Part shown: piece after piece, positions 1 through 6,682 of the stretch | How positions within the stretch are numbered: the first letter of the stretch is position 1 | How the letters are laid out: the number at the start of each line of letters is the position of its first letter | Source of the DNA: JBOGGN01 sp050744165 | GTDB taxonomy: Bacteria > Actinomycetota > Acidimicrobiia > Acidimicrobiales > Palsa-688 | Assembly (NCBI GenBank): GCA_050744165.1 | Contig: JBOGGN010000179.1 | Coordinates: 1 to 24,098, forward strand | Direction: 5' to 3' | DNA: 24,098 nucleotides | Made by a program: the position numbers and the translations under genes | Notes under the pieces: generated by a model | Told to the model about the DNA's origin: nothing | Database searches by the model: none | The model's input: only the letters and a program-made list of their open reading frames with translations

Positions 1-10
1 GGTTTACACC

Positions 11-556
11 GTGGAGTACATCACGGCGGCGGCACTGCTCCCGTCGTTCTACCGGTCATTGCGTGACTGGCTGAATATCCCCGTGGCCGCCGACGGCACC
101 AGGCCGCCTCTTCACCTGACCCACGCGGTGGCTGCCGAACGCGCCTCGTCGCTGTTCGAGCTGGCATTGCTGGCGGTCGGCATCGTCTTTCTCCTGTGGT
201 TCTACAAGGCGGTGACGGTGGCCTACCGTCTCGGGTTGCCCGCCCGTTGGTCGTCCGGCTGGGCCATCGCTGGCTGGTTCATTCCGATCGTGAGCTTCTG
301 GTTCCCCTACCAGTCGGCGGTCGACTGCCTTCCTGCGGGCCATCCGGGCCGTTCGACGGTGAAGCGGTGGTGGGCTCTGTGGATCGCGACCCAGCTGTTC
401 GGCCTGGTGTTGATCATCATTGCATTCACCGGCAACTCGTCTGCCACATGGGTGGGAGCCGTCATCGGCATCCTGGTGGCCGCGGCCGCGGCCCATGCGG
501 GCATGGCCGTCATCCGCGAGATCAACCGGGTGCACGCCGGTCTGCTCGGTCGGTAG
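11..556 (+). CDS. DUF4328 domain membrane protein, possibly 5'-partial
   Basis: The protein is about 181 aa and of unknown function. It has roughly four hydrophobic segments (about residues 46-66, 82-98, 120-140 and 145-165). The middle carries the DUF4328 signature: a W-F-Y-K-A run followed by a G-W-A-I-A-G-W-F-I-P-I segment, then a Trp pair in K-R-W-W-A-L-W. DUF4328 proteins are integral membrane proteins common in Actinobacteria with no known activity. The reading frame stays open to the left window edge, so the GTG at 11 may not be the true start and an N-terminal segment may be missing. The downstream DUF1697 gene begins 13 nt after the stop with no clear Shine-Dalgarno, so the two may be co-transcribed. 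Family assignment is by recognition of the motif pattern. Confidence 0.75.
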   Translation: MEYITAAALLPSFYRSLRDWLNIPVAADGTRPPLHLTHAVAAERASSLFELALLAVGIVFLLWFYKAVTVAYRLGLPARWSSGWAIAGWFIPIVSFWFPYQSAVDCLPAGHPGRSTVKRWWALWIATQLFGLVLIIIAFTGNSSATWVGAVIGILVAAAAAHAGMAVIREINRVHAGLLGR

Positions 557-569
557 CACGGTCGACGGC

Positions 570-1136
570 ATGCCTAGCTACGTCGCCTTGCTGCGGGCTG
601 TCAACATCACCGGGCACAACGGTCTCGCCATGCGGGATCTTCGGCAGCTGCTCGAGGCGCTGCCGGCACAGGATGTGCGGACCTACCTGCAGAGCGGCAA
701 CGCCGTCTTTCGCTCCGGGTCGGAAGATCTCCCGGCCGTCGGTAGCGCCCTCCATGACGCCATCGCCAGCAAGCTGGGTCTGGCGGTCGATGTGCTGGTG
801 CGCACCGGTGAGGACCTCCAGCGCGTCGTCAACGACCTGCCATTCCGCTCCGATTCCATGGTGTACGTGACGTTCCTGGCCTCGGCTCCCGGGCGTGCGA
901 AGGTGGCTGCCTTGGCGGCACACGATGCGGCCATCGCCCCGCCGGCTCGCCGGATCGTCGCCCCGGACGACCGGGACGCCTTCTGTCTGGCGGGGCGTGA
1001 GATCTACCTCTCGTGCCCCAACGGCTATGGGCGCACCAAGCTCAACAACGCCATGTTCGAACGCCAGCTCGGCGTCGTGGCCACCACCCGCAACTGGCGC
1101 ACCGTGACCACCCTTGCCCAGATGGCCAGCGGATGA
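570..1136 (+). CDS. DUF1697 family protein
   Basis: This 188-aa cytoplasmic protein shows the DUF1697 hallmark at its N-terminus: M-P-S-Y-V-A-L-L-R-A-V-N, then a M-R-D-L-R-Q-L-L-E segment and T-Y-L-Q-S-G-N-A-V-F around residues 30-48. The C-terminal half has the family's Y-L-S-C-P-N-G-Y-G-R-T-K-L-N-N stretch and ends with R-N-W-R-T-V-T-T-L, also typical. The biochemical role of the family is unknown. The reading frame extends further upstream, but homology begins exactly at the ATG at 570, so I chose that start. It lies 13 nt after the DUF4328 stop without a good Shine-Dalgarno, suggesting translational coupling. Length is normal for the family. Confidence 0.88.
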   Translation: MPSYVALLRAVNITGHNGLAMRDLRQLLEALPAQDVRTYLQSGNAVFRSGSEDLPAVGSALHDAIASKLGLAVDVLVRTGEDLQRVVNDLPFRSDSMVYVTFLASAPGRAKVAALAAHDAAIAPPARRIVAPDDRDAFCLAGREIYLSCPNGYGRTKLNNAMFERQLGVVATTRNWRTVTTLAQMASG

Positions 1137-1244
1137 CGGTATTTGCTTGGGCGTCGCCCCTGCCGGTGCCATAGTTGGATCCAGGTGTCGTTGGCTGGAG
1201 CCAGCTCGGCAGGCTGCTGCCTGCCGCAAGAGGAGGTGGGATCG

Positions 1245-1541
1245 ATGATCCAGCGTGAGCCCACCAAACGCGGGGATCAGGTCAAGGTGACCTTCGCGGT
1301 CGCGGGCCGCAACGGGAACTCCCGGGTCTCATTGGTCGGTGATTTCAACGGGTGGCGCGCAGGCGTCAACGTGTTCAAACGCAAGGGCGAGTCGCAGATG
1401 GCGTCGGTGATGTTGAGCGCCGGGCGGCGCTACGAGTTCCGCTATGTGGACGACGACGGCAACTGGTTCAACGACGACGCCGCCGACGGCTATGCACCCA
1501 ATGCGTTCGGGGGGGACAACTCGGTCGTCGACCTCCGGTAG
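1245..1541 (+). CDS. Small CBM48/isoamylase N-terminal-like glycogen-binding protein
   Basis: This 98-aa protein is a stand-alone early-set (CBM48/AMPK-beta-like) beta-sandwich. The diagnostic run S-L-V-G-D-F-N-G-W is followed by a K-R-K-G-E segment, a G-R-R-Y-E-F-R-Y-V-D-D-D-G-N-W strand pair and a terminal N-S-V-V-D-L. Domains of this type bind alpha-glucans such as glycogen, usually as modules of branching enzymes or AMPK. Here no catalytic domain is attached, so a role in glycogen binding or regulation is inferred only. The ATG at 1245 is chosen because AGGAGG lies at 1231-1236, 8 nt upstream; the in-frame extension upstream is not family-like. The gene ends one base before the convergent ArsR gene ends. 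Confidence 0.82.
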   Translation: MIQREPTKRGDQVKVTFAVAGRNGNSRVSLVGDFNGWRAGVNVFKRKGESQMASVMLSAGRRYEFRYVDDDGNWFNDDAADGYAPNAFGGDNSVVDLR

Positions 1542-1868
1542 TCAGCCGCTCTCCCCACGCAAGTGACGCTGCAGAGCGCCCAGCCGCCGGTCCCAGCGCT
1601 GGCCGACGTCGCGCAGCCAGTCGGCGGCGTCGTCGAGCCCGCCGGCAACGACCCGGTAGCGCACGTCACGGCCCTGGCGTTCCGCGGCCAGCAAACCCGC
1701 CGAGGCCAAGGCGCTCAAATGCTTGACGACGGCCTGCCGGGACATGGGGTAGCCGGACGCCAACTCAGTCGCCGTCAGCGGGCCCTGCTCGGAGATCTGG
1801 TCGAGCAGCCGCCGTCTGGTGGGATCAGCGAGCGCGGTGAAGATGGCGTCGCCCTGTGGTCCGATCAC
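1542..1868 (-). CDS. ArsR-family winged-helix transcriptional regulator
   Basis: This 108-aa winged-helix repressor begins with the classic A-L-A-D-P-T-R-R-R-L-L-D segment, then the recognition helix M-S-R-Q-A-V-V-K-H-L-S-A-L and the wing A-E-R-Q-G-R-D-V-R-Y-R-V. It lacks the Cys-rich metal-binding motif of SmtB/ArsR sensors, so a non-metal ligand or partner is likely. The start is GTG at 1868, just before the conserved domain and 10 nt after the SRPBCC stop; the frame extends upstream only through overlapping sequence without homology. It is the second gene of an SRPBCC-ArsR operon, a common actinobacterial pairing. It probably binds the dyads in the 2488-2539 region, controlling its own operon and perhaps the divergent clpP. 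The exact start is less certain than the identity. Confidence 0.87.
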   Translation of the reverse strand: MIGPQGDAIFTALADPTRRRLLDQISEQGPLTATELASGYPMSRQAVVKHLSALASAGLLAAERQGRDVRYRVVAGGLDDAADWLRDVGQRWDRRLGALQRHLRGESG

Positions 1869-1878
1869 CGAGCGGGTA

Positions 1879-2454
1879 TCAGCGCCCTCGGCGTCCGACT
1901 GGCACCGAAGCGGCCACGCAGGCCCAGCATTGGAAGAGCCGGCCGTCCCAGTCCGACCAGCCGCTAGCCGCGCAGTCCGACCAGCCGCCAGCCTCGATCG
2001 AGTCCAGGTTGGACCCGGGATCGGCACCACAGGGGATGGCGGTGACAGCGGCGCTGGCGGCAGACGCTCGTACGCCGGCCTGGCTGTCGCCGGGACCGGC
2101 GGTGGGAGTGGGAACCAGTTGTTCGGTCACCGTGAGCCGCGTTCCCTCGCCGTCGGCTTCGAGGTCATAGGTGACCTGGGACCCGCTCTCCGGCTCCGCC
2201 CCCACGGAAGGGCCGGGGGGACCGTCCGGGTCAGCTTCGGGCCACCAACGAAAGCGGAGGTAGCGAGCGCGGCGAACCGCCTCGACCACACCGCCGCGCA
2301 CGGTCCCGTCGTCGCCGACGAAACGGGCCGACCCGCCAGGCCGCAGGTCCCAGTCGACCCGGGCGCCGAACCACGCCTCCAGCGAGTCAGGCTCGGTGAG
2401 GGCATCCCACAACTCCTCCGGGCTGGCCGGAACCACCACGTGCCGTACGAGCAT
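1879..2454 (-). CDS. SRPBCC/AHSA1-domain protein
   Basis: This 191-aa protein has an AHSA1-type SRPBCC fold: an N-terminal V-R-H-V-V-V-P-A-S-P-E-E-L-W-D-A-L-T strand and helix, then E-A-W-F, R-P-G-G-S-A-R-F, R-Y-L-R-F-R-W-W-P and G-T-R-L-T-V-T-E. The fold provides a hydrophobic ligand cavity; the ligand is unknown. Such proteins are frequently encoded with ArsR repressors, as here. The ATG at 2454 is preferred because GGAGGAGG precedes it by a few bases. The C-terminal region is longer and more Gly/Ser/Ala-rich than usual and contains a duplicated G-W-S-D motif from a 24-nt direct repeat (about 1949-1992). It leads the operon with the ArsR gene. Confidence 0.85.
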   Translation of the reverse strand: MLVRHVVVPASPEELWDALTEPDSLEAWFGARVDWDLRPGGSARFVGDDGTVRGGVVEAVRRARYLRFRWWPEADPDGPPGPSVGAEPESGSQVTYDLEADGEGTRLTVTEQLVPTPTAGPGDSQAGVRASAASAAVTAIPCGADPGSNLDSIEAGGWSDCAASGWSDWDGRLFQCWACVAASVPVGRRGR

Positions 2455-2487
2455 CACGCCTCCTCCTCGGAATCGGGCAACTCCAGG

Positions 2488-2539
2488 GTTGCACATTTTC
2501 CTGCCCAATAGGGTAACGTGCAACTGCTGCGTTGCACAT
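2488..2539. promoter_or_regulatory. Putative ArsR operator cluster in divergent SRPBCC/clpP promoter region
   Basis: GTTGCAC occurs at 2488-2494 and 2531-2537, and its inverse GTGCAAC at 2518-2524. The last two form a perfect dyad, GTGCAAC-N6-GTTGCAC. GTTGCACAT is exact at both outer copies. The region lies between the divergent SRPBCC-arsR operon and clpP, where an autoregulated ArsR protein would bind. Binding is inferred. Confidence 0.55.
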
Positions 2540-2558
2540 CCCGAGCAGAGGAGCGATC

Positions 2559-3197
2559 GTGAGCTACCTGGTCCCGACCGTCATCGAACAGTCCGTCCGC
2601 GGCGAGCGCGCCTACGACATCTACTCCCGGCTTCTGAAGGACCGGATCATCATGCTCAACACCGAGATCACCGACGGCAGCGCCAGCCTGCTCACCGCGC
2701 AACTGCTGCACCTCGAATCCGAGGACGCCGGCAAGGACATTTGCCTGTACATCAGCAGCCCCGGCGGCTCGGTCACCGCCACCTTCGCCATCTACGACAC
2801 CATGCAATACATCCAGCCGGCGGTGTCCACCGTTTGCCTCGGGATGGCGGCCTCGGGCGCCGCGGTGCTGTTGGCTGGGGGAGCGGCCGGCAAACGCTTC
2901 GCCTTGCCCAATGCCCGCGTGCTGATCCACCAACCCCATGGCGGTGCCCAGGGCCAGGCGATCGACATCGAGAACCAGGCCAAGGAGATCGCCTTCATGC
3001 GCCACCGCATCGAGCAGGTGCTGGCCGAACACACCGGCCAGCCCATCGAGCGCATCGCTCGGGACACGGACAGGGACTACATCCTGGGCGCCGACGACGC
3101 TGTCGCCTATGGGCTGGTCGACGAGGTGCTCCAGCCTCGGGCGGCCCAGGCCAGGCAACTGGTGGCCGCCGCCGCGGCCGCCGCGGCCGGCTCATAA
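2559..3197 (+). CDS. clpP: ATP-dependent Clp protease proteolytic subunit (ClpP)
   Basis: This 212-aa serine peptidase matches ClpP over its whole length. Visible features are the R-I-I-M-L-N-T-E-I strand, the S-S-P-G-G-S-V-T oxyanion segment, the nucleophile Ser99 in G-M-A-A-S-G-A-A, His124 in V-L-I-H-Q-P-H, and Asp173 in D-T-D-R-D-Y-I-L; Ser-His-Asp spacing is as in known ClpPs. It would assemble into the tetradecameric chamber used by ClpX or ClpC ATPases. GTG at 2559 is preferred over the upstream TTG at 2532 because AGAGGAG at 2547-2553 precedes it. Unusually it stands alone, with no second clpP, clpX or tig, and ends in a poly-Ala tail. It may be an accessory ClpP. It sits divergent to the SRPBCC-arsR operon and may share its control region. 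Confidence 0.92.
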   Translation: MSYLVPTVIEQSVRGERAYDIYSRLLKDRIIMLNTEITDGSASLLTAQLLHLESEDAGKDICLYISSPGGSVTATFAIYDTMQYIQPAVSTVCLGMAASGAAVLLAGGAAGKRFALPNARVLIHQPHGGAQGQAIDIENQAKEIAFMRHRIEQVLAEHTGQPIERIARDTDRDYILGADDAVAYGLVDEVLQPRAAQARQLVAAAAAAAAGS

Positions 3198-3213
3198 CCA
3201 GCCGCCGCCACGC

Positions 3214-4101
3214 TCAGGTGTAGACCAGGACCTCGGTCCCGTCAGGGTCGATGTTGTTGGCCCAGATCCAGTCAATGGCGGAGTTGGTGACCCGGACGCA
3301 GCCATGGGAGACGGGAGTGGCGGGCACGTAGGAGTCGCCGTGGATGGCGTAGCCGCCCACGAAAAACCGGGGCCGCCACAGCGTGCCGAGCGGTGCCACA
3401 TCGGTGCCGTCCACATCCCGGTACGTGGCGAACTGACCGGTCGGCGTGATCGCCACGGAGCGCACCCCATGTTCGTAGTAGACGTAGTGGCCGCCGGTCG
3501 AGGTGTTGAGTATCCACTGCACCTGGCCGTTGTTGACCACCATGAGTACATCCGAGGTGAGGTCGACCTCGATCACGTAGCCCGAGGTGGTCTTCGGGGT
3601 GGGCTTGTCACCGCTGGCAAGGGCAGCCGCGGTGGCCGCGTCGACCTTGCCGGTGGGGGGGATCCCCGCCACTTTTTGCAGCGCCCAGACGGCCTGCTGG
3701 GTCAACGAACCGAACTGGCCATTAGGGGTGCCCAGCCAGTACCCGAGGTTGCTGAGCGCCTGCTGGACGGCCATCACCGCGGGCCCCGACTCACCAACTT
3801 GGGGGATGTTCGGATCCAACGTTGTCGTCGTGGTCGGTGGCGGCGGTGCGGTCACCACGGGTGCCGGGCGGGTCGTCGGGGGTGGGGGCAAGGTGGTGGG
3901 GGGCACCGTGGTTCTCGGTGGCAGCGTGGTCGTCGTCGGGGGCAGCGTGGTGCTCGTCGTTGGAAACGCAGCGGTATCGCCGCTGCTGATCGGCGCCACA
4001 TCGGCGGCGCTCGACTTCGAGCAGGCGGCCAGCCCGCCACCCGCCACCGCCAGGAGGAGGGCCGACGCCAGCAGAGTCGAAGAACGCGACCGGATCCTCA
4101 T
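3214..4101 (-). CDS. L,D-transpeptidase (YkuD) lipoprotein with peptidoglycan-binding domain
   Basis: The 295-aa precursor has a basic N-terminus, a hydrophobic signal and lipobox L-A-A-C with Cys27, so it should be a membrane-anchored lipoprotein outside the cell. Residues about 45-95 are a Thr/Pro linker that would span into the wall. Residues about 103-162 form a PG_binding_1-like domain (V-M-A-V-Q-Q-A-L-S-N-L-G-Y). Residues about 175-295 are the YkuD catalytic domain with His254, His266, Cys268 and Arg270 in S-H-G-C-V-R. The family makes 3-3 peptidoglycan cross-links or attaches proteins to the wall. The ATG at 4101 has AAGGAG just upstream and overlaps the stop of the preceding repeat-protein gene (ATGA), so the two are coupled. 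A GTG at 4116 would swallow the ribosome binding site. Confidence 0.92.
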   Translation of the reverse strand: MRIRSRSSTLLASALLLAVAGGGLAACSKSSAADVAPISSGDTAAFPTTSTTLPPTTTTLPPRTTVPPTTLPPPPTTRPAPVVTAPPPPTTTTTLDPNIPQVGESGPAVMAVQQALSNLGYWLGTPNGQFGSLTQQAVWALQKVAGIPPTGKVDAATAAALASGDKPTPKTTSGYVIEVDLTSDVLMVVNNGQVQWILNTSTGGHYVYYEHGVRSVAITPTGQFATYRDVDGTDVAPLGTLWRPRFFVGGYAIHGDSYVPATPVSHGCVRVTNSAIDWIWANNIDPDGTEVLVYT

Positions 4102-6017
4102 TGCACTCCTTTCCACGTCCCACGGCGGCGTTTGGTTGCCAAACCAACCGTGCCTCCACCTAGTAATACCCCTGCGGCCAGCCCAACCGCGGCCGCGCCT
4201 TCGGTGGGAAAAAGGGGAGCGCCTCGGTCGCCGGCCGCCTCATCCCCTTGGCCGACGACCGTGCTGGCGGCAAGCGCTCGCGACCCGGCCACGCCACGCA
4301 GGGCTCCGGCCTTGGCCCCAGCACGCCGAAACACCTCGAGCGTCGCTCGAGCAGCTCCGGTTCCAGCCTCCAGCAGGTTCGCCCGGTTCGTTGCCGAGGA
4401 GGCGAGGCTTGCCTGCTGCCCCGGTCGAGCGGGCCACCCCACCACACGGTCGGCAAGGACGGGCGATCCGCCCTGAGCGAAGGGCGACAGAGGCGCCGCC
4501 ACAGGCATCTCGAGGGCGCTCGGTTCGTTGAGCATGACAAGCGCCGACCCGGAATCGCCCCCGATGGCGGTGCCTTCGGCGGCGCCCGAATCGCCGGTTC
4601 GGCAGGCCCAGGTGATCCGGCCATAGGTGTTGGTGACGTTGAGAGCGCAGGTCCCCGTTCCTCCCGAAGTCGCAAGCGCCAACGCCGGGCCGCCCCCACC
4701 CGTCGCCGCTGACGGTCTGCCGCCGCTTCCGGCGGGGGCGGCCCCAATCGACGCCAAGAACATGGCGGAGCCCGAGGGTCCCCCGACGGCGGTGCCGATG
4801 GCGGTGCCCGAGTTGCCGGTAACGCAGAGGACCGTGACCTTGGCAATCACGTTGACCAGGTACACGATGCAACTGCCCGTGCCGCCGGAGTTGATGATCG
4901 CCATCGCAGCGCCGCCGCGCCCGCTGAGGGCGACGCCCCCGGGGCCGCTGCCAGATCCCGCCAGCCTGCTCGGTGCTTCGACCAAGGTGGCTGAGCCGGA
5001 GGTGCCACCGGTGGCGAGGCCGGTCGCCGTGCCCGAGTTGCCGGTGACGCAGATCACCGTTACTGCGGCGGCGATGTTGGTCAGGTGGACGATGCAATTG
5101 CCGGTCGGGCCGGTGGCAACCATTGTCGCCGCGCTTCCGCCGTCGCCGCTCCCCGCCAACCCGCCGTCAGAGCCCTCGGAGGGGCCCGCCCCGGCCGAGT
5201 CGGGTCTGTCTTCGACGCCGGCGGCACCCGCCGACCCACCGATGGCCGTCGCACCCGCCGGCCCGACGGTCCCCGGCGTGCAGGCCAGGTCCATTTTGGC
5301 CCGTTGGTTGGCCGATGCCACGACGCACGTACCCGCCTGCCCCTGGGTGGCGTGGGGCACCGCCAAGCCGTTGGCACCGGCGGTCACACTGGCAGGCCCG
5401 GCGCCGGAGACCAAGCCCGTCGCAAGAGGAGAAACGCCGGTGGCTACCGCCACCACGGCCCCCGAAGCGCCACCGGTGCCCACGCCAACCACGTCGCCGG
5501 AGTTACCGCTGCCACACCTTACGATGACAGGACGAGTGACGTCGGTGACCGCGACATTGCAATCCCCAGTGGCACCAGAGGCTGGCTCCGAGGTGGCGGC
5601 ACCGCCCGTGCCGCTGACGGCCTGATTGCCAGGTCCGGGCGTCGCCGCCTGCGCGCCGCTCGCCGACGTGCCGGACGCCGGCACCGACGACCCCGCGGGG
5701 GCGCCGCTCGCCGACGTGCCGGATGCCGGCATGGAAGAGCCCACTGGGGCTCCGCTCGCCGAAGTGTTGGACGCCGCTACAGCAGAGACCGCGGCGGCGC
5801 CGGTCGCTGTGGTGGCCGGAACCGCTGTTGCACCCGCCCCAACCTTGGTACCCGTCTCGGCCGCTCGGGTTGCCGCTCTGACCTGTTGGAGGGCGTCTTG
5901 GCGGATGGCCTGGGCCAGGTTCGAGGTTGCGGCGCCCGGTGGCGCGGTCGTGCCCGCGGCCGGCGAGGCAGTCGAGAGCCGGGCGGCGAGGGTGACAGCG
6001 CTCAGGAGGCCAAACAT
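4098..6017 (-). CDS. Secreted or surface protein with five CX14C repeats and C-terminal membrane anchor
   Basis: I do not recognise a named family. From the ATG at 6017 the protein is 639 aa: a hydrophobic N-terminal segment (F-G-L-L-S-A-V-T-L-A-A), an Ala/Ser/Thr/Gly-rich stretch with a 16-aa tandem repeat, then five units of 74-78 aa, a helical region, and a C-terminal hydrophobic segment (about 608-627) followed by K-R-R-R. Each unit has Cys-X14-Cys, usually followed by T-G-N-S-G and G-G-x-S-G-S-A. The ten Cys (153/168, 231/246, 308/323, 383/398, 457/472) are the only ones, which suggests five disulfides outside the cell. Its stop overlaps the L,D-transpeptidase start. The start is uncertain: no good Shine-Dalgarno precedes 6017, and GTG at 6074 or further upstream is possible. 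A much longer form would overlap the divergent gene at 6178. Confidence 0.8.
   Translation of the reverse strand: MFGLLSAVTLAARLSTASPAAGTTAPPGAATSNLAQAIRQDALQQVRAATRAAETGTKVGAGATAVPATTATGAAAVSAVAASNTSASGAPVGSSMPASGTSASGAPAGSSVPASGTSASGAQAATPGPGNQAVSGTGGAATSEPASGATGDCNVAVTDVTRPVIVRCGSGNSGDVVGVGTGGASGAVVAVATGVSPLATGLVSGAGPASVTAGANGLAVPHATQGQAGTCVVASANQRAKMDLACTPGTVGPAGATAIGGSAGAAGVEDRPDSAGAGPSEGSDGGLAGSGDGGSAATMVATGPTGNCIVHLTNIAAAVTVICVTGNSGTATGLATGGTSGSATLVEAPSRLAGSGSGPGGVALSGRGGAAMAIINSGGTGSCIVYLVNVIAKVTVLCVTGNSGTAIGTAVGGPSGSAMFLASIGAAPAGSGGRPSAATGGGGPALALATSGGTGTCALNVTNTYGRITWACRTGDSGAAEGTAIGGDSGSALVMLNEPSALEMPVAAPLSPFAQGGSPVLADRVVGWPARPGQQASLASSATNRANLLEAGTGAARATLEVFRRAGAKAGALRGVAGSRALAASTVVGQGDEAAGDRGAPLFPTEGAAAVGLAAGVLLGGGTVGLATKRRRGTWKGVQ
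4542..5570 (-). repeat. Five protein-level CX14C repeats, 74-78 aa each
   Basis: Five successive units begin at T/A-G-x-C. In every one the second Cys follows the first by exactly 15 residues. Units 3-5 are the most alike (C-V-T-G-N-S-G-T-A, G-G-x-S-G-S-A); units 1 and 2 are more diverged. Spacing between first Cys residues is 78, 77, 75 and 74. The linkers are Gly/Ala/Ser/Pro-rich and variable. This suggests an old duplication with conserved disulfide-bonded beta hairpins. Confidence 0.85.
5655..5765 (-). repeat. 48-nt tandem repeat (16 aa), about 2.3 copies
   Basis: Within the low-complexity N-terminal part of the repeat protein, the 16-residue unit T-S-A-S-G-A-P-x-G-S-S-x-P-A-S-G occurs twice in full and once partially (T-S-A-S-G-A). 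The copies are also nearly identical as DNA, suggesting recent slippage or expansion in a flexible stalk. Confidence 0.8.
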
Positions 6018-6177
6018 GGGAGGAACGCCGCAGGCAGCTACGGGCGGGTCCCAGGATGCCAGACGCCGGTGCACACTCGGTGCGGCTGGCGGCCTGTGAG
6101 GCGGTCCTTTCGGACATTGTTTTGGTGGCCCGGACGCGTTCATGATCTTCGGCAGGGCGTGGGTATGGTGAGTTGCG

Positions 6178-6630
6178 ATGCCGTTCCTCGGCCCCGCCAT
6201 CGCGGCGTGGATCACGTTTTCAGTCCTCGTGATGGCCGCCTATTTTGTGCTGATCGCGCCGAAGATCGGCAGAGGGGACCCGGCAGCTCCGGTGGGCGAA
6301 ATGCCGCCACCGGAGTTGGGGCGCACAGGTTGGGCGATGCGGTGGCCCGAAGCGGACCAGCCAGCGTTGTCACCGCCGGCATTGCCAGAACCGGCCGTCC
6401 TCTCGCTGCCAGGCGTCGAGGTGCCCGCGTCGACCGCCCTCCCGCCGCCGCCTTCGGTTGCTGACGTGCCGGCCTGGGTTCCGCCACCGCGATCCGCGAT
6501 CCGGCTCCGCTTCGTTTTCCGAGACATTCCAGGCTTCCCCGCCCAAATAAGCTCAGACGTCATCGACCGGTCGGTCGATGCACTGGTGCCGGTTCCGGCT
6601 TCCCCGACGTCTGAGGGCCACGACGCCTGA
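6178..6630 (+). CDS. Hypothetical single-pass membrane protein, Pro-rich
   Basis: This 150-aa protein has one N-terminal transmembrane segment (about residues 6-28, A-I-A-A-W-I-T-F-S-V-L-V-M-A-A-Y-F). A Pro/Ala-rich stretch of about 75 residues follows, then a short more structured part with R-L-R-F-V-F-R-D-I and S-S-D-V-I-D-R. I do not recognise a family. It is divergent to the CX14C-repeat gene and could share a promoter region with it. The gene ends inside a short direct repeat (GAGGGCCACGACG twice, about 6613-6642). Coding is supported by a good third-position GC bias and a plausible membrane topology, but not by homology. Confidence 0.6.
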   Translation: MPFLGPAIAAWITFSVLVMAAYFVLIAPKIGRGDPAAPVGEMPPPELGRTGWAMRWPEADQPALSPPALPEPAVLSLPGVEVPASTALPPPPSVADVPAWVPPPRSAIRLRFVFRDIPGFPAQISSDVIDRSVDALVPVPASPTSEGHDA

Positions 6631-6682
6631 GGGCCACGACGTCTAAGGGAATGCGCCACCGAGTGACGCACTTGAACATCGC

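Noticed and set aside
2938..4476. 512-codon open frame on + strand
   Set aside because: It is antisense to the L,D-transpeptidase and repeat gene and is Arg/Pro/Gly-rich, a high-GC shadow. The opposite strand has clear family motifs.
6018..6215. 66-residue N-terminal extension of the CX14C-repeat protein
   Set aside because: It overlaps the divergent gene start at 6178, puts hydrophilic His/Pro-rich sequence ahead of the signal-like segment, and adds unpaired Cys.
5085..6464. 459-codon open frame on + strand
   Set aside because: It is antisense to the CX14C-repeat gene and overlaps the 6178 gene in another frame; composition is Arg/Gly-rich without motifs.
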